A DNA stretch of 64,000 nt from CAIKMD01 sp035552195 (GTDB taxonomy: Bacteria > Pseudomonadota > Alphaproteobacteria > ATCC43930 > CGMCC-115725): positions 100,667 through 164,666 of the forward strand of contig DASZLU010000158.1 in the NCBI GenBank assembly GCA_035552195.1, read 5' to 3'. Position 1 is the first letter of the stretch, and every line of letters starts with the position of its first letter. Below the pieces are notes generated by a model. The model was given only the letters and a program-made list of their open reading frames with translations. It ran no database searches and was not told where the DNA came from. Made by a program: the position numbers and the translations under genes. Below are positions 10,736-18,325 of the stretch, piece after piece.

Positions 10736-11680
10736 ATGCGGATTTTTTCCTATCGCCAGGGCGACACACCGGGCGTCGGCGTCATCGCCGATAAAGAGAG
10801 CTTCGTCGCGCTCGGCGAGGCGGCGCCCGATCTGCCGAAGACCTTGAAAGCCATTCTCGAGCTGCCCGACGGGCTCGCGCGAGCCAAAGCGGCGGCGGCG
10901 ACCAAGAAAGGCCTGAAGGGCCTCGCCGGCATCACCTACGATCCGGTAATTCCCGACCCGCAGGCGATCTGGTGCCTGGCGCTCAATTACAAGCTCCACA
11001 TCAACGAGACCGGCCTCACCACCTCGGCGAAATATCCGCAGATCTTCTTGCGTATGCCATGCACGCAGGTCGGGCACGATCGTCCGATCCTTTGTCCCGA
11101 TCCGAAGGTCGCGGTGAAATACGAGTACGAAGGCGAGCTCGCGGTGATCATCGGCAAGGGCGGGCGTCATATCCCAGTCGAGAAGGCGCTCGATCATGTC
11201 GCGGGCTATTCGATCTATAACGAAGGCTCGGTGCGCGAATATCAGGGCCACAATCGCCAATTCGGCCTGGGTAAGAATTTCGAGCAATCGGGCAGCTTCG
11301 GCCCATGGATGATGACGCCCGACGAATTCGGCGATTGGCAGAAGCATCGCATCGTTACCCGCGTCAACGGTATCGAGCGCCAGAATGCGACACTCGATCA
11401 CATGATCTTCGGCGTGCCGCAACTCATCAATTATCTCAGCCAAGGCTATTACCTGCGGCCGGGCGACGTGATCGTCTCCGGCTCGCCTGGCTCGCTGCCG
11501 CTCCATGCGGGCGAGAAGCCGACGTCGAAAAACGATGGCGGCGTCTATGTCGAAGGCATGGTGCAGATGAAGCCGGGCGACGTCTGCGAAGTCGAGGTCG
11601 ATGGTCTCGGCATCCTCAGCAACCCGGTCGTCGCCGACGCCAAAGCGGAATATCAAACGACGCTGTTCACGCCGCGCTGA
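10736..11680 (+). CDS. Fumarylacetoacetate hydrolase (FAH) family protein
   Basis: 314 residues, ATG behind a strong GGGGAGGGG. The FAH fold is clear: substrate-proximal CLALNYKLH, metal-ligand motif KYEYEGELAVIIGK, and the closing DVIVSGSPGSLPL block. Members cleave or hydrate beta-diketo acids, or decarboxylate oxaloacetate, using Mg or Mn. Oddity: the usual third acidic region (NDVSARD-like) reads NEGSVRE here, so the aspartate ligand position holds glutamate. The exact reaction cannot be assigned. It may share a transcript with the CmcJ-like gene upstream. Confidence 0.82.
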   Translation: MRIFSYRQGDTPGVGVIADKESFVALGEAAPDLPKTLKAILELPDGLARAKAAAATKKGLKGLAGITYDPVIPDPQAIWCLALNYKLHINETGLTTSAKYPQIFLRMPCTQVGHDRPILCPDPKVAVKYEYEGELAVIIGKGGRHIPVEKALDHVAGYSIYNEGSVREYQGHNRQFGLGKNFEQSGSFGPWMMTPDEFGDWQKHRIVTRVNGIERQNATLDHMIFGVPQLINYLSQGYYLRPGDVIVSGSPGSLPLHAGEKPTSKNDGGVYVEGMVQMKPGDVCEVEVDGLGILSNPVVADAKAEYQTTLFTPR

Positions 11681-11725
11681 TCCGATTCGCTAACACGAGC
11701 GGTTTCGGCGAGCACGCGCCGCAAT

Positions 11726-11836
11726 GGTGGAAATACCGCGCGGGCGATCTGGCTGCTGCGCCGGTTCGCCGGCGACAAGGAACTCGCCGGCGGCGGCCCG
11801 GTCGGCCTGCTCGCGCGCAAGCCGCCGCTCGGCTAA
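11726..11836 (+). other. Coding-like stretch without a start codon (possible gene remnant)
   Basis: In the reading frame that ends with TAA at 11834-11836, 36 codons read like real protein (a GGNTARAIWLLRRFAGDKE core) and fit the local codon style, yet no start codon or ribosome site lies upstream. It fills the gap between the FAH gene and the convergent MDR gene. It may be the 3' end of a decayed gene or chance in GC-rich DNA. Confidence 0.2.
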
Positions 11837-11845
11837 CGCTTTCCG

Positions 11846-12850
11846 TCAGAATTCGATCGCCAGCTTGCCGAAATGCTTACCTTCGGCGATGGCCGTGATG
11901 GCTTCGCGCGTCTGGGCAAAAGCAAAACGATGATCGTCGATCACCGGCTTGATCCGGTGCTCATCGATGAAGCGCACCATCGCCTCGAAATCGTCGCGCG
12001 AGCCGAGCGTGATGGCTTGCAGCCGGAGGCCGCGTGTCACCACGCGGCCGAGCTCGATCTCGGCTTTCGCACCCGATAGCACACCGATCAGCGTCACCGT
12101 GCCGCCGGTGCGCACGGCGCGGATCGATTGCGCCAGCGACTGCGCGCCGCCGAGTTCGATGACGAGATCGGCGGTGCGGCCGGTCATCCGGCGCAACTCG
12201 GCCGCCCATTCCGGCGTGCTGCGATAATTGATACCGTGCTGCGCGCCCAGCGTCCGGGCGCGCGCCAGCTTCGCATCGCTGGAGGAGGTCACGACCACGG
12301 TGGCGCCCATGGCGTGGGCGAATTGCAACGCGAACAGCGAGACGCCGCCGGTGCCTTGCGTCACCACCAAATCGCCCGGCTTCACGCCGCTCAGCGCATT
12401 CCAGGCGGTCAGCGCGGCGCAGGGCAGGGTGGCTGCCTCGACGGCGCTGTAGCCGCGCGGCGCGATGACGACGGCGTCCTGGCTCAGCGTCATCTGCTCG
12501 GCCATCACGCCATCGACCGAGCCGCCCAGCGTCGCGCGACGATGCTCGTCGCGCATCGATCCGCTCAGCCAGAGCGGCATGACGATCGGGCAGGCGAGAT
12601 CGCCCGGCTTGGCGCGCGTCACGCCGGGGCCGGCCGCGACGACGACACCGGCGCCGTCGCTCAACGGGATAATCGGCAGCGCGCCGCTTTCGCGGCCATA
12701 GCCGCCGCGTGCGAAGACGAAATCTCGATAATTCACCGTTGCCGCCCGCATCGCGACGATCACCTCGCCCGGGCCCGGCGATGTAGGCGCAACACGCTCG
12801 CCGACAACGATTTTCTCCAATTGCCAGGCGGTTAGCTCGATCACTTTCAT
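11846..12850 (-). CDS. Zinc-independent MDR-family alcohol dehydrogenase / quinone oxidoreductase
   Basis: 334 residues, ATG preceded by AGGATGAG. Medium-chain dehydrogenase/reductase architecture: GroES-like N-terminal domain with ATVNYRDFVFARG and a C-terminal Rossmann domain with TQGTGGVSLFALQFA for NAD(P) binding. The catalytic zinc Cys/His set and the structural four-cysteine lobe are missing, placing it in the quinone oxidoreductase or enoyl reductase-like branch. Substrate unknown. It is divergent from the HU gene across a 217-base spacer that holds a 9-bp inverted repeat. Confidence 0.82.
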   Translation of the reverse strand: MKVIELTAWQLEKIVVGERVAPTSPGPGEVIVAMRAATVNYRDFVFARGGYGRESGALPIIPLSDGAGVVVAAGPGVTRAKPGDLACPIVMPLWLSGSMRDEHRRATLGGSVDGVMAEQMTLSQDAVVIAPRGYSAVEAATLPCAALTAWNALSGVKPGDLVVTQGTGGVSLFALQFAHAMGATVVVTSSSDAKLARARTLGAQHGINYRSTPEWAAELRRMTGRTADLVIELGGAQSLAQSIRAVRTGGTVTLIGVLSGAKAEIELGRVVTRGLRLQAITLGSRDDFEAMVRFIDEHRIKPVIDDHRFAFAQTREAITAIAEGKHFGKLAIEF

Positions 12851-12925
12851 CGTGGTCTCATCCTAGGAGAGCGCGGTTTTGCCCGCCAGATCGGGATTTC
12901 CGCGACGCGCGCGATCACGTCTCGG

Positions 12926-12962
12926 CTTGCCACGCAAGGAAGTTGTTGATTCACGTGGCAAG
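12926..12962. promoter_or_regulatory. 9-bp inverted repeat in the MDR-HU divergent spacer
   Basis: CTTGCCACG at 12926-12934 and its exact reverse complement CGTGGCAAG at 12954-12962, with centres 28 bases (nearly three helical turns) apart. It lies 76 bases upstream of the MDR start and 106 upstream of HU. A dimeric regulator site is plausible; no family is recognised. Confidence 0.3.
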
Positions 12963-13067
12963 CGGTGAGACTGTCATCGAGGTTCAGCGCGATTGGCGCT
13001 GCCGATAATCGATAAAAAAACGGCGGCTTGCGTCGTCAGCCGTCCAACAGAGGAAGGGGAGAATCGC

Positions 13068-13334
13068 ATGAGCAAACAGGCACTCGTGGAGGCGTTGAAG
13101 AAGAATGGTCTCACCACGTCGGTGGCCAACAAGGCGGTCGATGCGGTGACGGGGGCGATCGCGAAAGAACTCAAGAAGACGCAAAAATTCAGCATTCCGG
13201 GTTTCGGCTCGTTCCATGTCAGCAAGCGGGCCGCGCGGATGGGCCGCAATCCGCGGACCGGCGAGCCCATCAAGATCCGGGCCAGCAAAGGCGTCCGCTT
13301 CAAGGCCGGCGCGAAGCTCAAGGGCTCGCTCTGA
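13068..13334 (+). CDS. hup: HU family nucleoid-associated DNA-binding protein
   Basis: 88 residues from the ATG behind AGGAAGGGGAG; the longer frame starting at 12993 only adds non-homologous residues. All HU features are present: N-terminal helices (MSKQALVEALKKNG), the FSIPGFGSF turn and the DNA-contacting beta arm with GRNPRTGEPIKI. It binds and bends DNA as a dimer and compacts the nucleoid. The tail is rich in Lys and Gly (KAGAKLKGSL). A strong GC hairpin follows the gene. Confidence 0.95.
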   Translation: MSKQALVEALKKNGLTTSVANKAVDAVTGAIAKELKKTQKFSIPGFGSFHVSKRAARMGRNPRTGEPIKIRASKGVRFKAGAKLKGSL

Positions 13335-13365
13335 TCGGCTAGCGGGTTGATGTCGCTCTGATTTC

Positions 13366-13393
13366 CCGGCCGCGGTGGGATTGCCGCGGCCGG
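13366..13393 (+). terminator. GC hairpin downstream of the HU gene
   Basis: Perfect 10-bp stem (CCGGCCGCGG / CCGCGGCCGG) with an 8-base loop, 31 bases after the HU stop and 14 bases before the flavin reductase start. Only TTCC follows, so the U-tract is short. Confidence 0.5.
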
Positions 13394-13407
13394 TTCCATC
13401 TCATAGT

Positions 13408-13941
13408 ATGCCCACTGCTATGAGTTTTACCCCCCGCGAATTCCGCGACGCATTGGGACTATTTCCCACCGGCGTCGCCATTGTCACCGCCGTTGACGCG
13501 CAAGGCCAGCCAGCCGGCATCACCGTCAACTCTTTCACCTCGGTTTCGCTCGATCCGCCGCTGATCCTGGTGTCGATCGCCCGCACCAGCCGCAGCTTCG
13601 ATTTGTTCAACACAGTCGATCATTTCGCGGTGAATCTGCTGCGCGAGGAGCAGCGGCACGTCTCCAGCGCCTTCGCCAGCCAGACCGCCGACCGGTTCGG
13701 TGCGGTGAAGCATCGTCCGGGACATCGCAATTCGCCGCTGATCGACGCGCATCTCGTCGCCTTCGAATGCGAGGCCTATGCCCGTTACGACGGCGGCGAC
13801 CACGTGCTGCTGCTCGGCAAGGTGCTGCAGCTCAATCACGATCCGAGCTTGCCGCCCAAGCCGCTGCTCTATTACCGCGGCCAGTATCGCGAGCTATCCG
13901 ATATGCGCACCGACCCGCCGGTCCGTCTCGAAGGCTGGTAG
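13408..13941 (+). CDS. Flavin reductase family protein (FMN-binding split barrel)
   Basis: 177 residues from the ATG at 13408; a second ATG four codons later (13420, MSFTPREF) is an equally good candidate and neither has a clear ribosome site. The family pattern is clear: FRDALGLFPTGVAIVTA, GITVNSFTSVSLDPPL and FAVNLLREEQ. Such proteins supply reduced flavin to two-component monooxygenases. No partner oxygenase is adjacent. The HU hairpin lies immediately upstream, so the promoter must be very short or the gene is reached by readthrough. Confidence 0.85.
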   Translation: MPTAMSFTPREFRDALGLFPTGVAIVTAVDAQGQPAGITVNSFTSVSLDPPLILVSIARTSRSFDLFNTVDHFAVNLLREEQRHVSSAFASQTADRFGAVKHRPGHRNSPLIDAHLVAFECEAYARYDGGDHVLLLGKVLQLNHDPSLPPKPLLYYRGQYRELSDMRTDPPVRLEGW

Positions 13942-13961
13942 AAGCTCGCGGCTTTCGGCCG

Positions 13962-15161
13962 TTACCGCTTGTCCCAGCTGGGCACCGGATAGCGCGGCTT
14001 GTTGATTATCTTCTCGCCATAGACCGGTACGACCTTGCCGTCCTGGATCTGGATGGCGATTTGCGGCACGTCGATCTGGCCGTTCGACGCGAATTTCACA
14101 TGCGCGTAAAGGCTCGAGAAATCGCTCGCGGCGATGGCGTCGCGCACCTTGGCCTTGTCGAGCGAGCCGGCCTTGGCGATCGCCTTGGCATAGACCTCGA
14201 CATCGGCCGCCGCCGAAGCGGCGTGGTAATCGGGCTCGTAGCCGAATTTTGCGATATAGGCCTTGTTGAAGGTCTTGTCGTCACCGAAATAATCGTCCTT
14301 CAGCGCACCGGTCGGGACCCAGGGAGTCATGCCGAAAGCGTCTTCGGCATCCTTGTCGAGCGCCTTGCGGAAATCAGCGGTCGGCACGCCGACGGTGAAC
14401 GACGTCAGGTCCTGGGCGCTGACATTGAGGCTTTTGGCCTGGCGGATGCTGTTCAGCACCTCGGAGAGCAGCCCGCCCCATAAGACGACATCCGGGCTCT
14501 TCGACTTCATCAGCGTCAGTACCGACGAGAAGTCCGAACTGTTCGCGGCGTATTGCTGATCGAGCACGGTCTCGAGCCCGGCCTTTTTCAACAATTCGCG
14601 CGTCCCTTGCGCGACCGAGACATCGAAGGCGTCGTCGGCGGTGATCAACGCGACGGTCTTCGGCTTGGGATTGAGCTCGCGCATCATCGCGATGGTGCTC
14701 GAGAAATAATCTTCGGCACGGGGCAGGGTGCCGAAGACCCATTTATAGCCGCGGCTGAAGATCTGGCTGGCCGCGCCGCCGCCTTGCACCATCGGCATCT
14801 CGAATTTCTCGGCGACCGACGTATCGACCAGCACGACCGCGCTCGAATACGAGCCAAGCAGGAAGTCGACTTTGTCCTGCGTGATCAGCTTGGTGTAGAG
14901 CTGCACGTCGAGATTGGTGTCGGATTGGTTGTCGAGAATGTCGAGCTTCAGATTGTACTTCTTGCCGCCGACGGTGATGCCGCCCTTCTCGTTGATCTTG
15001 TCGATCGCGAATTGATAGCCGTCGCGATAATAGCGGCCGGTATTGGCGTCTTTGCCGGTGAGCTGAACGGCGGTGCCGAGGGTGATGTTGTTGGTCTGCG
15101 CGAAGGCCGGGCCGGCGCCGAGTGCGGCGACGACCGGTGCGATGGCCCAAAGATGCTTCAT
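13962..15161 (-). CDS. ABC transporter substrate-binding protein, branched-chain amino acid type
   Basis: 399 residues from the ATG preceded by GGGAGGACATC; the longer frame adds 20 polar residues before the signal peptide. Residues 1-22 (MKHLWAIAPVV...GPAFA) form a Sec signal peptide. The mature part is a type I periplasmic binding protein of the Leu/Ile/Val-amide class (ITLGTAVQLTGKDANTGRYYRDGYQFAIDKIN, as separate motifs). No permease or ATPase genes are adjacent, so it is an orphan binding protein that must use a transporter encoded elsewhere. Ligand unknown. Confidence 0.85.
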   Translation of the reverse strand: MKHLWAIAPVVAALGAGPAFAQTNNITLGTAVQLTGKDANTGRYYRDGYQFAIDKINEKGGITVGGKKYNLKLDILDNQSDTNLDVQLYTKLITQDKVDFLLGSYSSAVVLVDTSVAEKFEMPMVQGGGAASQIFSRGYKWVFGTLPRAEDYFSSTIAMMRELNPKPKTVALITADDAFDVSVAQGTRELLKKAGLETVLDQQYAANSSDFSSVLTLMKSKSPDVVLWGGLLSEVLNSIRQAKSLNVSAQDLTSFTVGVPTADFRKALDKDAEDAFGMTPWVPTGALKDDYFGDDKTFNKAYIAKFGYEPDYHAASAAADVEVYAKAIAKAGSLDKAKVRDAIAASDFSSLYAHVKFASNGQIDVPQIAIQIQDGKVVPVYGEKIINKPRYPVPSWDKR

Positions 15162-15249
15162 GATGTCCTCCCTGTACCCAGCCTTTCGCTCGATGATGCC
15201 GGTGTTGTGGCGGCTTCGCAAGCGTCCTCGCCTCGGCTAGCCTGACCCG

Positions 15250-15675
15250 ATGATACGGGTCACGCCGCACATTGCCCTCGATGAGAGCGAGATCGTCGAG
15301 CAATTCATCCGGGCGAGCGGTCCCGGCGGCCAGAATGTGAATAAGGTCGCGAGTGCGGTGCAACTCCGCTTCGATGTCGACGCCTCGCCGGCGCTCGATT
15401 CGGAGACGCGGGCGCGCCTTAAAACGCTCGCGGGCCAGCGGCTCACCCGCGATAACGTGATCGTCATCACCGCTGAGCGTTTCCGCACCCGCGAGCGCAA
15501 CCGCGCCGATGCGCTGGAGCGACTGGTGGCGCTGATCCAACAGGCGGCGAAGCGGCCCAAGATTCGCCGGCCGACCAGGGTAACGGCGGGCGCGAAGGCG
15601 CGGCGCCGCGACGACAAGGCAAAGCGCGGGCAACTTAAGCGGCAGCGGCGGTCTTATCCCGGTGAGGAGGGCTAG
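15250..15675 (+). CDS. arfB: Alternative ribosome-rescue factor ArfB (class I release factor-like)
   Basis: 141 residues. It carries the GGQ motif (SGPGGQNVNKV, about residues 23-33) that triggers peptidyl-tRNA hydrolysis, and a strongly basic C-terminal tail (ARRRDDKAKRGQLKRQRR) that in ArfB lies in the empty mRNA channel of stalled ribosomes. There is no codon-recognition domain. It starts 88 bases from the divergent binding-protein gene, without a clear ribosome site. An intrinsic terminator begins at its stop codon. Confidence 0.93.
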   Translation: MIRVTPHIALDESEIVEQFIRASGPGGQNVNKVASAVQLRFDVDASPALDSETRARLKTLAGQRLTRDNVIVITAERFRTRERNRADALERLVALIQQAAKRPKIRRPTRVTAGAKARRRDDKAKRGQLKRQRRSYPGEEG

Positions 15676-15687
15676 CCGCCCTTTTTT
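15668..15687 (+). terminator. Intrinsic terminator of arfB
   Basis: Stem AGGGC / GCCCT with a 5-base loop that includes the arfB TAG, followed by six T residues (15682-15687). Two further T-runs follow. Confidence 0.6.
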
Positions 15688-15765
15688 CCCCCGGGTTTTG
15701 TCCCCCGTTTTTTGTATCGGTGGTCGCCGGTGTATACTCGGCCATCGCCAATCAAGGAGTCCGGC

Positions 15766-16743
15766 ATGTCATCGCCGAGCGATTGGGAAATTCCGCAGCA
15801 CGCCCAGCCCCGGCAAGAGGACTGGAATTTCGACCTCGACCAGGCGCTTGCCTCCTGTCTGACCGTGCGCGCGGCCATTCCCGCCGACGGCTACACCGCG
15901 CAAACCCTCGGCACGGAGCGCGCCGGCAACGGCGTCATCATCCGCGAGGACGGTGTCGTCCTGACCATCGGCTATCTCATCACCGAGGCCGAGACGATCT
16001 GGCTGAACACTTCCGACGGGCGAGCAATTCCCGGCACGGTACTGGGCTATGACCAGGAAACCGGCTTCGGCCTCGTCCAGGCCCTCGGCCGAATGAAGCT
16101 GCCGGCGATGAAGCTCGGCCATTCCGCCACGGCGCGGCCCGGCGATCGCGTCGTCGTCGCGGGCGGCGGCGGCCGCAAGCACGCGATCTCGGCGAAGATC
16201 GCGGCGAAGCAGGAATTCACCGGCTATTGGGAATATCTCGTCGACGACGCGCTGTTTACGGCGCCGGCGCATCCCAATTGGGGTGGCACGGCGCTGATCG
16301 GCGGTAGTGGCGAATTGCTCGGGATCGGCTCGCTGCATCTGCAGCAAGGCGGCGAGAAGGGCACACCCGAGCATCTCAACATGCATGTGCCGATCGATCT
16401 CTTGGCGCCGATCTACGACGATCTGCTGACCCTCGGCAAACCCAACCACCCGCCGCGGCCGTGGCTCGGCCTCTACGCAACCGAGGTCGACAGCAAGGTC
16501 GTCGTCGCGGGCCTCGCCAATGCCGGACCGGCACGGCGCGCCAATCTCAAGACCGGCGACATCATCCTCGCGGTCGGCGGCGAGGAAATCGGCGATCTCG
16601 CCGGGCTCTATCGCAATATCTGGCGGCAGGGAAAAGCAGGCGTCGATGTGTCGTTGCTCGTCTATCGCGACGGCAAGACCATCGATCTGCATGTGCATTC
16701 GGCGGATCGCGCGCGCTTCTTGAAAGCGCCAAGCATCCACTAG
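15766..16743 (+). CDS. HtrA/DegP-like S1C-fold protein with PDZ domain, catalytic triad lost
   Basis: 325 residues; the ATG is preceded by AAGGAG with good spacing. Residues 50-215 align with the trypsin-like domain of HtrA and 230-312 with a PDZ domain (RPWLGLYATE, LKTGDIILAVGGEEI). All three catalytic positions are replaced: His by Y70 (LTIGYLI for TNNHVV), Asp by G100 (ETGFGLV), Ser by W172 (PNWGGTAL for GNSGG). There is no signal peptide, so a cytoplasmic, non-proteolytic role such as substrate binding or scaffolding is likely. Similar triad-less proteins occur in Hyphomicrobiales (recollection). Function unknown. Confidence 0.85.
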   Translation: MSSPSDWEIPQHAQPRQEDWNFDLDQALASCLTVRAAIPADGYTAQTLGTERAGNGVIIREDGVVLTIGYLITEAETIWLNTSDGRAIPGTVLGYDQETGFGLVQALGRMKLPAMKLGHSATARPGDRVVVAGGGGRKHAISAKIAAKQEFTGYWEYLVDDALFTAPAHPNWGGTALIGGSGELLGIGSLHLQQGGEKGTPEHLNMHVPIDLLAPIYDDLLTLGKPNHPPRPWLGLYATEVDSKVVVAGLANAGPARRANLKTGDIILAVGGEEIGDLAGLYRNIWRQGKAGVDVSLLVYRDGKTIDLHVHSADRARFLKAPSIH

Positions 16744-16892
16744 AGGCTGTCAGGGGGCGCCCGCCCGCCGTGCACCGCCTCTCGCGCTAGAATGGGACGC
16801 GCCTAGAATTGAACCCGCAGGTTGCGTCGCAGAGCGATGGTGCGAAGAAGAGCGGCCGGCCGCCTCGCGCCCGGACGATCTTAACGCGGGGA

Positions 16893-18239
16893 CTACCCGC
16901 GGCGGAGATTGCGGACGTCGCGCATCTCGGCGCCTTCGAACTGGGCGCGGGTCGCGGTCGCATCCTTGAAATTCGCGTTGTGCAGATCGGCATCGCGCAG
17001 ATCGGCATGATCGAGAATCGCACCGGTCAGGTCGGCGCTGGCGAGCTTCGCCTGGCGGAGCTGAGCGGCGCTGAGATCAGCGCCTTTGAGCTTGGCGCCT
17101 TCGAGATTGGCAGGGAAATCGTATTTCCGGTCGCCGACATTCTCGAGCGGCATGAGATTGGCCTGCGACAGTGTCGCGCCCGAGAGATGCGCACGCACCA
17201 GTTTGGCGCCGCGCAGATCGGCGCCGTCGAGCCGCGCGTCGCGCAGATCGGCGAGCGAAAGATCGCACATCGCCAGCGAAGCGCGCGACAGATCGGCGCC
17301 GCGCAGCACGGCGCGGGCGAGGACGCCCAGTGCCAGTTTCGCATTGCCGAGCGCACAGCCCGAGAGGTCGTAATCGCTGAGGACGGCGCGCTTGCCTTCC
17401 TTGCCGTGGCTGTCGAGCCACAGCTGATGGTCGCGCAGGACGTCCTGCAGCTCTTTGGCGGTGAGCTTGTTGAGGTTGATGCCCTGCAGATCTTCGGTTG
17501 TCGCTGCCGTGGCGAGCAATTCGCGATCGAGGATCGCGCCGCTGACATCGACGCCGCGCAGCTCGGCGCCGACGAGCTTCGCATTCGAGAGGATCGCGCC
17601 GCGCAGGGTCGCGCCGCAGAGATTGGCGCCGCTGAGATCGGCATGTTCCAGCACCGCGCCGGTGATATTGGCGTGGCGCAGATCAGCGCCGCAGAGGTCG
17701 GTGTTGGACAGGACCGCATCGGTCAGATCGGCGCGGATGAAGGCAGCGCCTCTGAGATTGGCGCCGGTGAAATCGCAATCGTGCGCTTCGATCGACGAGA
17801 GATCGGTGCGCGGCGTGTCGTCGACTGCGCGGCCCGCTTCGATCCGGTCGAGCCCGACGGGCGGGACCTTGCTCATATTCGCTTCGGGCAACTTGGCGTT
17901 GTTGAGCTGAGCGCCGCGCAAGCAACTCGAGCGCAAATCGGCGCCGGTGAGATCGGCACCGTTGAGATTGGCGGCGCGCAGGTCGGCGGTCGGCATCTTC
18001 GCCTGACGGAGCACGGTGTTCTTGAGGATCGCGCGATGCAGCCGCGCGCCGGTGAGATCGGCGCCGCTCAGATCGTGCTCGCTGAGATCGGCAGAAGAAA
18101 GATCGTAATAAGCCAACACGGCGCGCCGACCAGCGGCTTCGCGCGCGAGATAAAGTTCATGAAGCTGCAGAATTTGCCGCAATTCTTGCGGCGTCAGCTG
18201 ACGCAGCTCGCCCAGACCGAGGTTAGAATTTCCGTCCAT
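16893..18239 (-). CDS. Pentapeptide-repeat protein with two HxLWL-type modules
   Basis: 448 residues made almost wholly of A(D/N)LxG pentapeptides that should fold as right-handed quadrilateral beta-helices. Two copies of a non-repeat adaptor precede the helices: residues 15-51 (LTPQELRQILQLHELYL then RRAVLAYYDLS) and 259-295 (LTAKELQDVLRDHQLWL then KRAVLSDYDLS). So the protein is an internal duplication: adaptor-helix-adaptor-helix. No signal peptide or membrane segment is visible. Some pentapeptide proteins mimic DNA and bind gyrase, but nothing here proves that. The ATG has no good ribosome site. It is followed on the transcript side by an empty 149-base spacer. Confidence 0.85.
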   Translation of the reverse strand: MDGNSNLGLGELRQLTPQELRQILQLHELYLAREAAGRRAVLAYYDLSSADLSEHDLSGADLTGARLHRAILKNTVLRQAKMPTADLRAANLNGADLTGADLRSSCLRGAQLNNAKLPEANMSKVPPVGLDRIEAGRAVDDTPRTDLSSIEAHDCDFTGANLRGAAFIRADLTDAVLSNTDLCGADLRHANITGAVLEHADLSGANLCGATLRGAILSNAKLVGAELRGVDVSGAILDRELLATAATTEDLQGINLNKLTAKELQDVLRDHQLWLDSHGKEGKRAVLSDYDLSGCALGNAKLALGVLARAVLRGADLSRASLAMCDLSLADLRDARLDGADLRGAKLVRAHLSGATLSQANLMPLENVGDRKYDFPANLEGAKLKGADLSAAQLRQAKLASADLTGAILDHADLRDADLHNANFKDATATRAQFEGAEMRDVRNLRRG

Positions 18240-18325
18240 TTCGGCATTAAAACCGAAGACCTCTTACCAAGCCCTAAAGGAAAAGCTTGGATTTTCCGTA
18301 AGTTGTGGTGGGCTGTCGCGATCTT

